Assembly: GCA_018340805.1 (NCBI GenBank)
Contig: JACMZG010001913.1
Coordinates: 30,222,114-30,286,113, forward strand
From: Microvelia longipes
Lineage: Eukaryota; Arthropoda; Insecta; Hemiptera; Veliidae
DNA length: 64,000 nucleotides
Reading direction: 5' to 3'
The translations under genes and the position numbers were made by a program. Positions 11,583-23,702 of this stretch are shown here, piece by piece. The number at the start of each line of letters is the position of its first letter. Positions within the stretch are counted from its first letter, which is position 1. The notes beneath the pieces are model-generated. The model was not told the origin of the DNA. It did not search any database and saw only the letters and a list, made by a program, of their open reading frames with translations.

Positions 11583-12905
11583 ATATTCGCTGCGCTTGAC
11601 CTGTGTACTCCACGTAGGTAAAAATCCGTACCCGATTTATTATTTGTATTTGAATTTCCGATTACTCTTTATTTTGGCTTCTCTTTTCCTTGACATTTTT
11701 GATGTGATACGACCAAATTTTGTTATTTTTATTTCGTTATTGTGATATCATATCAATTGATAAGTATTGAAATGATAATAATTATGGGCCAGAATCGATA
11801 TTTGTTTCATATCCCCCTACAACTTGCGGGATTTATTTAACAAAAACTAACAAAAACTTTTTAACTTTAATAACAATAAAAAAATTAGTTTATGTCAACT
11901 CTTTTGTAGCGCATTTTCATCATGAGAATGAATTTTAATATTTTTTGTCGGTAATACATATATTATAAAACGAAGTCAATATTGATTTTTATTTATATTT
12001 AAGATGATTTTTTTTAATGAAAAAAAAAAATGCGTAAAACTGAAGCAATTTTCGCTACAAAATAATAAACTAATATTTTTCTGTTTAAGAACCTGTAGAA
12101 GTAAAGTATAAGTCCTAATATCATAAAAATTGTAAAGTACATTTTTATTTTTTTTAATACTCTTGAGAGATCGTAAATTTTTAACATTTTTAAAGCACAT
12201 TTCAAAATATTGCCCTTTTAACATGAAAAAGAAAAATAAAAAATGGCTTATAAAAAAATGAAATAGGTTTTAAGTCGTGAAGCTCAGAAAGGAGCACAAA
12301 AGAGCTAAAAGTCGTGAAAATTTATCGCCCAATAGAAAACTTGTTAAAATTTATGTCAATATTTAATGTTGACTTTGAAATAAATGTATCCTACAAATGA
12401 AAACAATCAACTAGAGAAAAGGGTGATTAGTTTTCTGACCTAATGCCGTAGGTATATAGGAAAATAATTTTGGTTACCTCACACATTGGAACCAAATTTT
12501 GTGTGTGTGAATTTGACACCCATTACTCCCGATGTGATAAGGCGGATTGGTTTAAACAAACAGAAAAAATAACCTAAGTGTCTATTTTTGCAGCTCGAAA
12601 TGATATCTTCAAAACGAATAAGAGAAATTTAATGGACTATAAATAGTATAAAGAAAAAAGGTTTATAAAGAGAAGAAAGCTGTCCAAAATAGTTTAAGAT
12701 TCAACTTCCAAGCTTTCAACAAGTGATCCTAGTCGTTTGTTTTTGTTTTAGCAAATTCGGTCATGTTTATGTGTCAACATTTATTATGTTTGTCCTTCTT
12801 TAGTTTTGTTTTATTGATTTAGTAAAGCTTATTACCCTAATATCGACCAGGATTTTTTATTAAAAGCTCAGTAAATGAGTCTCAAATATTTTGGACTGCT
12901 GCCCA
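11583..12905. other. AT-rich spacer
   Basis: No gene is recognised. Near 12445-12480 the string GCCGTAGGTATATAGGAAAA matches the 5' start region of family A, so a 5' fragment may be present. The rest shows no structure. Confidence 0.45.
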
Positions 12906-13440
12906 AAGAGAGTAAATAATAGTATATTAGAGAGAGATATATTGAGAGTTATTAGTAGTAGTGTAGAAATAAATACAAAGAGTAAATACTAGTAGAGCTG
13001 AGAGAGATATAGAGAGTTAATAGCAGTAGAAGAGAGAGAGATAGTAGTAGAGAGAATAGTAGAGGTTAGATAGTAATAGAGTATAAAGTGAGAGAGAGTG
13101 AATGTAATATTTTGTATTGAGTAAAGAGTGGATAGTTTGTTATATTGAGAGTTAATAGTAGTATTGTAGAAAGAGATATAAAGAGTAAATAGTGGCAGAG
13201 CTGAGAGAAATTTAGAGAGTAAATAGAAGTAGAAGAGAGAGAGAGATATCTAGGGTAAGTAGTAGTTTAGCAGGGAGAGATAATAGAAATAATTGTAGAT
13301 GTTAGATAGTAATAGAGTATAAAGAAAGAGAAAGTGAATATAATATTTTGTATATAGTAAAGAGTGGATAGTTTGTTATATAGAGAGTTGATTGCCGTTG
13401 AGTAGAGAGAGGTGAAGTACAGATACTAGCAGAGTAGACT
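12906..13440. repeat. 236-bp GA-rich tandem repeat, about 2.2 copies
   Basis: A GA-rich unit is repeated. The marker GTGAATRTAATATTTTGTA occurs at 13098 and 13334, exactly 236 bases apart, followed both times by AGTAAAGAGTGGATAGTTTG. Within the unit, AGAGAG and AGTAGTAG micro-repeats are frequent. Copies differ by several substitutions and small indels. Confidence 0.8.
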
Positions 13441-14654
13441 ATATTATTCATGAAGTATAAATATCATTTTAATGACTGCTTATATGTTCTGTAAACATAT
13501 CTTATGTTTTTTTTTCTATTTGTGAATAGTAATATTACTTCTAATACTAGCTATTTTTGTTACAGGTATTTAAAGAACTATTTAATTCTTCGTTTGGCGT
13601 TATTGATTGGGTGTAAAGAGAACCAAAGGTGTGAGTGTACATTATATTGCTATTTTACGACTTACGAAATTTTATCATTCACCGATAGATTAAGAATCTA
13701 TTTTTATTTACGGCTGCAAAATTAGTGATCACGGTAATATTCTACCTCCTAGGGAGTTATTACCCCCCTTCATTTAAATGTACTGTACATTTAAATATAT
13801 TGGTAAAAGTGAAAACAGCTTAAGAGGAGAAATTATTGAGTTTAGGTTATAATTTTTGAGGTTGTTATGAGAATTTTGGTAATTTTTGTCTGGTAATCAA
13901 TGATTTATTTAGCTTATTTGCTATAATATGATGTTATATATTTTATATAATAATTGTATTGCATATATTCGTAAATATACTATTCTAAAACCTTGTAAAC
14001 TTTAATCAAAGTTACAATTTTACTAAAAAGTATACTGAATTAAAATAATCGTTAAGAGAATAAAGATAGAAACATTGTGGGGATAGACAAATTACTTAAC
14101 TAAACTCCTCCTGACATCGTGTATGTTAGTGTTTTGCAACAACTTCAAAGCAGTCTTTATTGCCTTTCTACTTTAATCTATCAGCAAGTATTTTTCTTCA
14201 CGTTCAATTTAACTTATCGTTTCTTTTCGTAATTCAATAATTTATTGTTATCTCATTTTTTTGACGCCACTAATTAGAATAAAAAAATTATAAAGAATAA
14301 TAATCTTTTTGCTGTAAGTTGATAAAATAGTATATGCTACTATGCAGCAAAGGAAATATTGCTCACTCGCCCCAGCAATGACCTGCACCGACTCTGCTTC
14401 TATAGTCAATTCGCCATGTGCCTGACTCGGCCTCTCCACTTCAGCCAACCTGGTTACTTACCAGCCTCTGCAAGATACTTGGTAGGTAATTTCCAGAGCT
14501 TTCTCTTGTCTTCGGCTCAGGGGTTGATTTTAAAACAGGATTGTAAAATTTAATTTTGCTGCCTTGTGACATAATATACTATTTATAGCATACATTATCC
14601 TGTGGTTCAGAGATGTTGGACTATTCACAGAATTCGAACTCAGCTTTTTTTTCT
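13441..14654. other. AT-rich spacer
   Basis: No gene or clear repeat. A less AT-rich patch at 14360-14520 carries short opposing frames with no recognisable domains. Confidence 0.5.
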
Positions 14655-14850
14655 TAATTTATACCAAAAGTATTAAGTTTAATCTAAATATCCGAAACCA
14701 AGATTTCACTTGGTTTCGGAGTTGAACATGAATTATCTAATTCTAGTTCAATATTTTTTACTAAGTTGTCCATCTTTATGCTTGTATATGTGTGTGAGAA
14801 TGTTATCTATAGCAACTCCCTATGTTTATGCAAAAGTATTGAAAATAATT
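14655..14850 (+). repeat. Diverged 5' fragment of repeat family A
   Basis: It shares the family A order: a T-rich start, TCCGAAACCAAG, GTTGTCC, a TGTGTGTG patch, ATAGCAACTCCC, then TTTATGC. The 12-bp perfect stem TCCGAAACCAAG / CTTGGTTTCGGA (14691-14702 and 14709-14720) is a local addition not seen in the other copies. Confidence 0.5.
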
Positions 14851-15735
14851 CAAAATCCAATCCATACATTACTTCAGTAAAGATTTCAAAAGTTATAAAC
14901 ACAGAAATTTGATCGGATCAAAATTTCAATAATTAAAACTACTTGGTATTGTTTGGCCTCTATTGTAATAAATAAATATCTGATAAAATATTTCTACGTT
15001 AAAATAACTCGATAACAATTTAATTTTAAGGAAAATTTTACGTGTGATACATTTCACTAAGTGAAACATGTTTTCAGTAAAGTGTTAATTATACGTATTA
15101 TACGTATAAATTTAAACAATTTTCTTCTTTAATTTGAAACAATTTGCTTTAACCGAATATTTTATTTCAACAAAGCGACTTTTGTTTAGTGAGAATTTAT
15201 CTGTAATTTCCTAAAAATAAACCAAACCTATCACTACATTGTGTAATATTTATGAAGGAATGCTCTTTTCTATTAAAAAAAAAAGTCGGAAAATTTGCAT
15301 TCTCTCCCTAAATGTTATCCATAATTTGTGAAAAACATGTATAAATAAAATTTATGCACATGCATAATTTTTCTAAAAACAATTCTGTTTTCCTTTTCAC
15401 TGTGCATTATACATATGAATAATATGCTTTTCACCGGATGGACCTGAATTATTACAGAACTGGAAGTTTTCCTCACTTAAGATTTAAACGCTTTGAACTA
15501 TAAAGGAAAAGTGGTCTATACCTGGGCTACTTTATTTGTGAAATGATGACTGCATTTTAATGTAATGATGCACTTCAGGTGCCTCGATATTATGAAATGT
15601 TGCAAAAATAAGGAAAAAAAAAATAAAAAAACTATCATAGTTTTATAGGACGTTTTGGATCTTAGTTATGACTGTAAGACATTTTGTTTCTAGATATTTT
15701 TGTCTGCGATTATTTTATTAGCACAGAAAACTTTT
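14851..15735. other. AT-rich spacer
   Basis: Nothing beyond AT-rich sequence. No ORF of note. Confidence 0.5.
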
Positions 15736-15913
15736 TCCGCCAGAAACTAGCGCAATTGAGACACCAGGAAATATTTATTTTTTATTGCAATATTTCGCTC
15801 TATACACAGGGCATTATCAATATTCGCTTGATAATGATGTGTGTTTAGAGCAAAATATCGCAATAAATGATTAATATTACCTGGTGTCTCAATTGCGCCT
15901 AATTTCGGGCGGA
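15736..15913. mobile_element. Foldback MITE, ~178 bp
   Basis: The two ends are inverted copies. The left end reads TCCGCC then GCGCAATTGAGACACCAGG; the right end is its reverse complement, giving ~33-bp arms with a few mismatches. The inner parts also pair (GCAATATTTCGCTCTA against TAGAGCAAAATATCGC), so nearly the whole element folds into one hairpin. No coding capacity. Confidence 0.75.
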
Positions 15914-17199
15914 ATATTCAATTACAATAATACAAATAATGTAGAAAACTTCTCTAAGTAACCTAATTAATAAAAATATGGTATCTGTTTTTAGTATTAC
16001 TTGTCAATATTTTAGTTGTAATTTTCAAATTTTAAATCGTAGAATGGGTTTTAAAGTTTTTTTTATTAGTTAGTTAACTCAGGAACACGAGCTTCTTAAA
16101 GAAGTTTCCTTGTGTTTCCTTGACTTTTACATTAACTGTTAGATCGTTGTCTAATTAATAATTGTTATTTCAGCCCGACAAAACCTTGTTTAAACGCCAT
16201 TACACATGTTCAAATTTTTATAACGTCATAGGGTCGGGTAAATAACGTCATACAAGTTTCACTATCATTAGGATTCGTTAGCTTTCCTCAAAACCCAAAT
16301 ATATTTCGATTTCAAATGATTTTAAGAGTTTTCGTGTTCAATACGCTAGTATAGGGGAATTAAAAGACTTGACTTGGGGAATAAGGTCCTGATTCCCCAA
16401 CCTGATTGGGGATCAACCTGATAAAATTAAATCAACCTGATTGGGGAGATCTCTGACAAATACCCTCAGTCCCGGTATTTGAACAACCTCATAAGCGTAA
16501 TTTTCTAATGAAAATTCACTAAAAAAAGCAAATAAGTGAATTATAACTGGAGAAGGGATTCTCCCTGCGGCAGTCCCTTTATACCTATTATGTTGTATTG
16601 AAATATTAAAAACATTATTTTTCATCGAACTGTATTATCAAACAAAAGCCTTCTATTTATTCCCATTTCAGTGTTCATGACGTTAGTTATAATTTCTATA
16701 TTTGTTTAATATTACTGTACATTTTTCTTGATTTAATATAAATTAAGTTGGAATTGCTGATAAGTTATTTTAAATTAATTTAATTATTAGCAATAATTTT
16801 ATATCGAATTTATATCATCTCTGTTTTATAGAAAATAGCTATAAAATTGCGTAGTATATATTGGGATTAAAAATCATATTGATGAAAAAAGATGGTTTTG
16901 GCATTTATAAGGTTAGTTCTTAGCTAGTTAACTTAAGTGCTTGTACGTAATTTGGTAGTTTCACAACGCCAACTACTAGGGTGCGCTCTTGTCGTATTTT
17001 TACACTTTACTGATCTACCCAAATATATTCCTTAATTATAATCACCAATTCGAAGTTAAATTCGTGCCGTTATAATGGTAATAAAGAATAAGGTAATTTC
17101 ATACTAATAACTTTGAAAAGTAATTTATAGGTTACCCAAAAATAAAATAGGTATAGAATGTCGAAACGTATACAAGAGCGTCAGACAGAAGGTAGGAGT
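15914..17199. other. AT-rich spacer with short hairpins
   Basis: No gene. Around 16392-16412 CCCCAA...TTGGGG forms a small stem, and AACCTGATTGGGGA recurs nearby at about 16434. Nothing else stands out. Confidence 0.45.
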
Positions 17200-17272
17200 G
17201 AATTAGGTGCTGGTATCTAGCGGCAACTCTCAAACTAATCTAGAGTTACCGCTAGATACCAACACCGAATTC
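17200..17272. repeat. 31-bp imperfect inverted repeat (hairpin)
   Basis: Bases 17200-17230 and 17242-17272 are inverted copies with three mismatches around an 11-nt loop; the core is GGTATCTAGCGGCAACTCT. It is less AT-rich than its surroundings, which suggests a foldback element. Confidence 0.8.
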
Positions 17273-17289
17273 GCCCGTATTAGTTAGCA

Positions 17290-17750
17290 GCATCTTATTA
17301 TCAGCATTAGTTTAATTTTTTATTGAGTGACTTGTATACGTTTTTAAAAAGAACGTAAAATTTCGGAAAATAATCTGATTGGCTTAGTATTTATTTAAGT
17401 ATACGAGTATACCTTTACGTAATAAATTAATTATTTAGTGTACTTCACTATGTTTCATTCTAATATGACAAGTATTTGGTGGATCATTTCCACCAAATAC
17501 CAAACTTCAATGAAGTAACATCGAGTTTGATCAGTGTCTGGTTGGGTGACCGCTGGTAATGAAACGAATATATGTACTATCTAAGGACGAGCAAAGCAAA
17601 TCCGAAGACATGTTCCAGTATAAATTTAACGACTTGTATTTTTTAAGGACAAGCGATGCGAGTCCGAAGCTGAGAGGATGAGCGTAGCTTATCCAAAGTA
17701 ACAAGGAAAAGTTTCGAAGTACCCCGTATCCGATTTTAAATTTTTAATTT
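17290..17750 (+). repeat. Family A copy with 5S-like segment
   Basis: It covers the second half of the unit: TTATCAGCATTAG, ACTTGTATACGTTTTTAAAA, the 5S-like part at 17518-17561 (GGGTGACCGCT), both tail motifs (AGGACGAGCAAAGC and GCGAGTCCGAAG), GGATGAGCGTAGC, and the 3' end TACCCCGTATCCGATTTT. Just before the 5S part is the small palindrome GGTGGATCATTTCCACC. Confidence 0.75.
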
Positions 17751-18326
17751 TTCTAAACTTTTATTAATTTAATACAATAATAATCGTTAATAGTAATATT
17801 ATTATTAAATTTTACATTGTATTATTTTATTGCATAGTAGTTTATAACAGACACAATCCTTTTGTATTAGAAAGACAAGTTTATAGTTCTCCTATAACTC
17901 ATTGTTATCACGAGTTTTTATTTATAATTTTACTTCTAAAAATCGATCATTTTAAATATATACATTATTTTTGAATTTAAATAAAAAAAAAAAAAAACAA
18001 GGAACTTCTTAAATGTCCTTGTAAATAAGTGGAATTATTATTTAAACAATTATTTTTGTAGCTAAGACTTTTAACATTAAAATTTAAATTAATAAACGGT
18101 TTTAGAAGTCAAGTTACTGTAAAGAATAAATATAACGAATTATAAAAAAATAAAAAACTTTTTTTTATTGTTAAAAAAGTATCTTAAAGGGCATTTTTTA
18201 ATAAAAATTAACTTTATTCATTTTTAATATTTTGTTTTCTCTAATTTGTTTTGTTTGTTTTTTTTTTGTTTTGTTTATATTAGAATTCTTAAGTATATTG
18301 ATGTTTTCTGAAAGAAATAGTAGTCA

Positions 18327-18366
<40 letters not shown>

Positions 18367-18761
18367 ATATTAAGAAATATAATAATGTACACTTATTTAC
18401 GGCACGGTTATCGCCCTTTATGTATTATTTTAAAAACAATTAAAAATTACTTTTTTATTTCTTTAGATACTTGTTTAATATTCCATTACATTGTACTACA
18501 GATGTATTTTTATTTCATGTTGTTATTTTAATGATTTTGACCAAGGTTTTTAAATATTTTTGATCCATAATGACAAAATTCTGATTTGTTAAAATAACAT
18601 TTCATTTTTTGGACTCTTCATCTCATTTTATTAAATATTTAAAACTTTTTTTTTCAGGTTTGCTGCTTTAATTGATATAGAACTCGTTTCGCTCACCCTT
18701 AAAATTCAGCTATTTTTAAATAATGGAATTAATAACTTCAGAAAAATAGTGGAATTTTCTT
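17751..18761. other. AT-rich spacer
   Basis: No gene. It contains a short (AT)n run at about 18333-18365. A 99-codon frame spans that microsatellite and has no recognisable protein features. Confidence 0.5.
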
Positions 18762-18833
18762 CAATAATATCAACACCAACAACGTCTTTCCACTAAATTT
18801 AGTGGAAAGACGTTGTTGGTGTTGATATTATTG
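18762..18833. repeat. Perfect 72-bp palindrome
   Basis: Bases 18762-18797 and 18798-18833 are exact reverse complements, two 36-bp arms with no spacer (centre CTAAATTTAG). Uninterrupted palindromes of this length are unstable in cloning and replication and can extrude a cruciform. No function is evident. Confidence 0.92.
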
Positions 18834-19560
18834 GAATTAATATTCGTAAATAAAATTGAACTTAAATCTGTTTAACTGTAAAGTTTAATCATTAGATTAA
18901 GCTTCCATCGGAATTCACCAAGCTAGATTTAATCTGGTTGAAAGTAATCGAAATGTTTAGTTTAAACTCTACTTTATTCGATATGTTCGTGTTGTTTTGT
19001 TGGCTACATTAAATATCATATTTATGCTTTTATTTTAAACAATAAAAACTAGCTAATTTGATATCAAAATGCTAAAAAATCAACCTCGAACATGTATAAT
19101 ATATTTTCATCACGTTTTTACAGCTGTTTTTTGGTGGGGTTATTTAAAAAAATGTATCACTGATTATTATTATCATTAAAAAAAACAACTATTTTCGTGA
19201 AGTTTTTATTACAAAAATATACACGCAACAAAAATTACAATGTATCAATTAGACAATGTAAATTCACGTATAGAATATTTTAAAACTATCTCAAATGCGA
19301 TTTTATTGAATTGATTTTTAATAAAAGTGTCTAATTAAAGAAAAAAATATAAAGTCCGTAAATACTTGAAACTCTTGTTTAACTTACCTATTTCAAATTT
19401 TTTGATAATAAATTCGATTCGGCAGTTAAATTTCGCCGGTGAATTTAATTTTAGGTTTAAAGTTTCGTTATGACGGGGTTTTAGTTAACACTCTGTTAAG
19501 TAAAATACAACTTATTTGATGAATACCAAACTTAGTTAAAACTATAATAAAAACTAATTA
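18834..19560. other. AT-rich spacer
   Basis: Nothing recognisable. Confidence 0.5.
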
Positions 19561-19735
19561 TTTTTAAAACCGCAGTTTAAGCCAGATTCACCAACCTGGC
19601 TTAAACTGTGGTTTTAAAAATATAACTTTTAGTTTGCGTATAAAACTGCGGCACCAATATTGGGTATAATAATCTAATATTGGTGCCCGATAGAGTTGGG
19701 CTCCAACTCTCTTGGGTTAAGAACCCGAGAAAGTT
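19561..19735. repeat. Cluster of three consecutive hairpins
   Basis: Bases 19561-19585 pair with 19596-19620 (25 bp, one G-T type mismatch, 10-nt loop). GGCACCAATATT (19650-19661) pairs with 19676-19687. AGAGTTGG pairs with CCAACTCT at 19693-19711. They form a run of stems in 175 bases, possibly the remains of a small inverted-repeat element. Confidence 0.75.
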
Positions 19736-20364
19736 GAGAAATTTGAGAGTCATGTCAACACGTGGACATACAGACATCATTATAATCGTTTAAGTCGAAT
19801 AAGGAAAAATTTATTTATAAAATAATTTTAAAAGGAGTTTTCTTCATTTTTTACGCTTATGTTAGCTTATGTGTTAATCAAGCGAAGAAAGTTCAAATCA
19901 CCATTTAGATGGACAAAGTCCAACGTGTAAACCTTCTTTGGAAAAAATTCTGCCAACAATATATATTTTTACTTAAATCAATTTACACCTGATACGATGA
20001 TTGGACGGATTATTTCTGTAAGTGAGTTGAGATAAAATTACACTTAATATAAAGGAGGTCTAGCGTGAACCAATATACAGTAATCCTAAATGCGATATTA
20101 CTGAACGATATTCCCGCCCTAGTACTTAAGTGAATGTTCAATATTAAGAAAAATAAGATATGTTTACAAATAGAAAAATGTATACGACATATACTAAGAA
20201 AAATGTTATGTAACTAAACAGAATTCATTAATAATAACCCTAAAAGTATATGTTTGGTGCAGCAATTTATTTAATATCTCTAATATGTAAATAATTTAAT
20301 ATCTCTAATTATTATATAAAAAATTTATTGACATTTACATTTTTTTACGAATCATTTTTTATTT
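19736..20364. other. AT-rich spacer
   Basis: No gene or repeat recognised. Confidence 0.45.
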
Positions 20365-20868
20365 TTACTTTTCCTCCTTTATACCGTAGGCATATAATAA
20401 AAGTATGGTGTTCGCAAAAAAATTCGAAACCGGAATTATCCGTTCAGGCGTTTTATGCTCTGAAGAGTAGTCTCAAAGGTGTTTGTGTATGGGGTGGTGG
20501 GATATGCGTGTGTAAAGTGTTGTGTCTGTTATTATCGTTTCAGGTGTTTATGACTTGAGAGTAGTCTCAAAGGGTTGTCTGTATGTGTGCGGTGTAAGTG
20601 TGTGTGTGGGTGTGGCTGTTATTATTGTACTCCAGTGTTTATGCTAGAGAGGTTGTTAATTTTGTAGAAAAATCAATCTACGCTGTAGTTGTGCTATCGG
20701 GAATATTATTTTATGCGTCTTAAGGACTCATAAGCAGAAAAATGCTGCGATTGGATTGAGATTTGGCACGCTTGTGTTATGTATAAGACTAAAATATGTG
20801 CAAGTTTCATCTAACACCAATCATTTATTTTTATCGATAACTTCTGTAAGCTTTTTAAAACTTCTGGC
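20365..20868 (+). repeat. Family A 5' module fused to family B
   Basis: It starts with the family A opening (CTTTTCCTCC, ATACCGTAGGCATATA, TTCGAAACCGG) and passes through AATCAATCTACGCTGTAGTT and GATTTGGCACGC. At about 20868 it switches into family B sequence instead of continuing to the 5S-like part. An internal ~92-bp duplication repeats AGTAGTCTCAAAGG (20467 and 20558). Confidence 0.65.
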
Positions 20869-21622
20869 CGCGATGGTCCGCATGTCGGGCGAATTTCCTT
20901 TGATGCTGTTTCGTGCTTTTTACAGTATATAAGTTTACAACTACTACATAAATAATTCGGCGCGGGGTCCGCTGTCGGGGGCGAATTTCATTTAGAAATG
21001 CGTGCTTCCGTGCTAACAAACCCCTTTTTGCTTAGCAAGACATGCCCAGAGCGTGGTTCCGGATTCGTGCTTTAGACCTAAGCTTGTTGACTTAATTGTA
21101 CAAGGCACCTACTCGTAAACTCTTTTGTCTGTATTTTCCAAAGGAAATTGTGATAACATCAGTTGTGTGTATAACAAGACTATGCTCTAAAATGAAGTAC
21201 GCACTATTATTTGCACTAGTTTAAAGCATTAGTATAATTATCATTAAGCTTAGTCAGGTATCCTTTTAAAGGTTTTAGCGCATTTCTTGGAAATGCGCAA
21301 ATTCGACGTTAATTTTGGTTTTCTATAATATGTTTGTGTTTTTCGATTTTTGGTAATTACAGTTGTCGTATCGATGCGGACCGGTTTCATTCGAGTCAGC
21401 GCCCAAATACATAGAAAACGACACCCTACTTGAAATTTTATTTTTTTATCGACTAATTTTAGGTTTTTGGTATTTACAATGTTTTTCGATTTTTAGGTCA
21501 TTAGAGTGTCGTATCGACTTCGGACCCGGTTCATTCGATCTCAGCGTCATAAAAACATAAACATTGATTTGACCTTTTTCGCGGCAATGGACGTCACAAA
21601 AAACCTGGTGTTTCATAGGTTG
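20869..21622 (+). repeat. Family B copy 1 (indel-rich)
   Basis: It matches the family B copy at 45.07 kb (GGTCCGC, GGGCGAATTTC, GTGCTTTTTACA, TTATTTGCACTAGTTTA, CGATTTTTAGGTCA), but with many one-base insertions and deletions, and ends at an ambiguous base. No coding potential. Confidence 0.7.
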
Positions 21623-21623
21623 N
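21623..21623. other. Ambiguous base N
   Basis: The only non-ACGT base in the window. It sits at the junction of two ~1.09-kb tandem copies, so it probably marks a scaffold or gap-fill join. Confidence 0.95.
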
Positions 21624-23010
21624 ATAGTCTCAAAGGTGTTCTGTCTGTATGTGTGCGTGGTGTAAGTGTGTGTGTGTGTGTGGCTGTTACTTATTTGTAG
21701 CCTCCCAGTGATTTATCTTAGAGAGTTGTAAGTTTGTAGAAAAATCAATCTACCGCTGTAGTTTGTGCTATTCGGAGAAATAATTTTTTTATGACGTCAT
21801 TAGGATCATCGCAGAAAAAGCTGCGATTGGATTGAAGATTTGGCAGCGCTTGGGTTATGTTATAAGACCTAAAATATGTGCCAAGTTTCATCTAACCACC
21901 ATTCATTTATTTTTAAATCGAATAACTTCTGTAAGCCTTTTTAAAAACTTCTGGCGCGAATGGTCCGCCATTGTCGGGCGAATTTCTTTGGATGCCTGTT
22001 TCCCGTGCTTTTTACATTATATAGTTTACAACTACTAAAATAAATAATTCCGGCCGCGGTGGTCCCGCTGTCGGGGTGCGAATTTGACATTTAGAAGAAT
22101 GCGTGCTCCGTGCCTAGAACAACCCACTTTCTTGCTTTATGCAAGAACCATGCCATTAGCGTGGGTTCCACGCGTTCAGTGCTTTAGAACCTAAGCAGTT
22201 ACTTATTGTCAAGCACTACTGTAACTCATTTTTGGTCTGTATTTTCCAAAGGAAATGTGCATAATCATCCCAGTTGTTCGTATTAAAAACTATGCCTCTA
22301 AAAATTAGAAAGTACGCAACTATTATTTGCACTGTTTAAAAGCTTAGTTACTTATCAATTAAGCTTAGTCAGTTATCTTTAAAGGTTTTAGGCGCAGTTT
22401 CCTTTGGAAATGCGGTCCAAAATTACGAACCGTAAATTTTTGGTTTTCTATAATATTTGTTGTTTCTTTTCGACTTTTTGGTAAACACAGTTGTCCGTAT
22501 CGACTGCGGGACGGTTTTTCATTCGATCAGCGCCCAAAATACATAGAAAACGACACCCCTATTGAAATTTATTTTTTATGACCTACAATTTTGGTTTTGG
22601 TAATTTACAATGGGGTTTGTCGATTTTTAGGTCACTTAGAAGTGGTCGTATCGACTTCGACCGGTTTCAATTCGATTACAAGCGTCATAAAAACATAAAT
22701 ATTGACCTTTTTCGCGGAATGAACTGTCACAAAAACCTGGTTTTCAAATAGGGTTCGTGTCCCTCCCAAAGATTGATTTTTGTACCAAGTTTGGTTAAAA
22801 AATATTAATCCGTTCGAAAGATAGAGTGGTTTACAAGAAAGTGTCTAGAAATATAATTATATATATATAATATATACTATATAAAGTTTTGGCCGAAGCG
22901 TATTTTTCGTCATCAGGGACCTCTAAACGATTTGTGTCGTGGTCCGAGTTCGAATTCCGCCATTGACGCCTATACAAATTAGGCGAATTTCCAAAGGAAA
23001 TTCGCTAAAA
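21624..23010 (+). repeat. Family A 5' module plus family B copy 2, indel-rich
   Basis: Repeats the preceding unit about 1.09 kb downstream, beginning AGTCTCAAAGGTGTTCTGTC. From 22736 it continues through GGGTTCGTGTCC, an AT stretch, a B-box-like AGTTCGAATTCCGCC and the 3' palindrome GGCGAATTTCCAAAGGAAAT. Indels are concentrated in G and C runs. Confidence 0.7.
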
Positions 23011-23104
23011 CGCAGACAAGAATTAGTATATAGTTGAAAGTGTACACCTTTAACTTGATATAAGTACAGCAAAGTTTTGTTTTTAATACGACAAGAATAT
23101 CCAT

Positions 23105-23330
23105 AATTGCATTTGGAATCATATAAGTTGAGTGCACATTGAGCGTGGTCAGGGCTGTAAGGATGACCGATGGAATAGAACGGATGCATTTCTTATCTGG
23201 AAGCGAGTCAAAGGACATAGTTGCAAGTATAAATTTGGCGAATTGCATAATTTGAGGACGAGCAAAGCGAGTCCGAAGCTGAGAGGATGAGCGTACCGAA
23301 TCCGATGTGATGAGGAGTTTCGACGGTACG
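23105..23330 (+). repeat. Family A 3' half with 5S-like segment
   Basis: The 5S-like part is at about 23120-23180 (GCACATTGAGCGTGGTCAGG, then GGATGACCG). One full tail motif (GAGGACGAGCAAAGCGAGTC), GAGGATGAGCGTACCG and the terminal TTTCGACGGTACG follow. The first tail motif is degenerate. Confidence 0.7.
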
Positions 23331-23499
23331 CCCAGTAACACCGATTTTTAATATTTTATGTAGTTTTTTTAGCTTAATATTATAAGATTATCAGAGCGAC
23401 TGTCTATAATATAGAGTTTAGATGTAAGGCGTTATGTTGATACTTGATTTTAATTTGTCTCAGGAATAATTATGGTATCATACTACATTTGACGTAATT

Positions 23500-23662
23500 G
23501 GAAGTGTAAAACTGAATTTAAATTTTAAGCCTGTTATCAATAGTAAAATGATAACTCAATATTTTTTTTTTGTAAACGGTGGGGAAGCTGCAACGGCTCA
23601 TACAAAAGCTTTACCCTCGGAATCAAGTCAGCCAAACCATCCTAAAGGTTGATGACTTGTGA

Positions 23663-23702
<40 letters not shown>

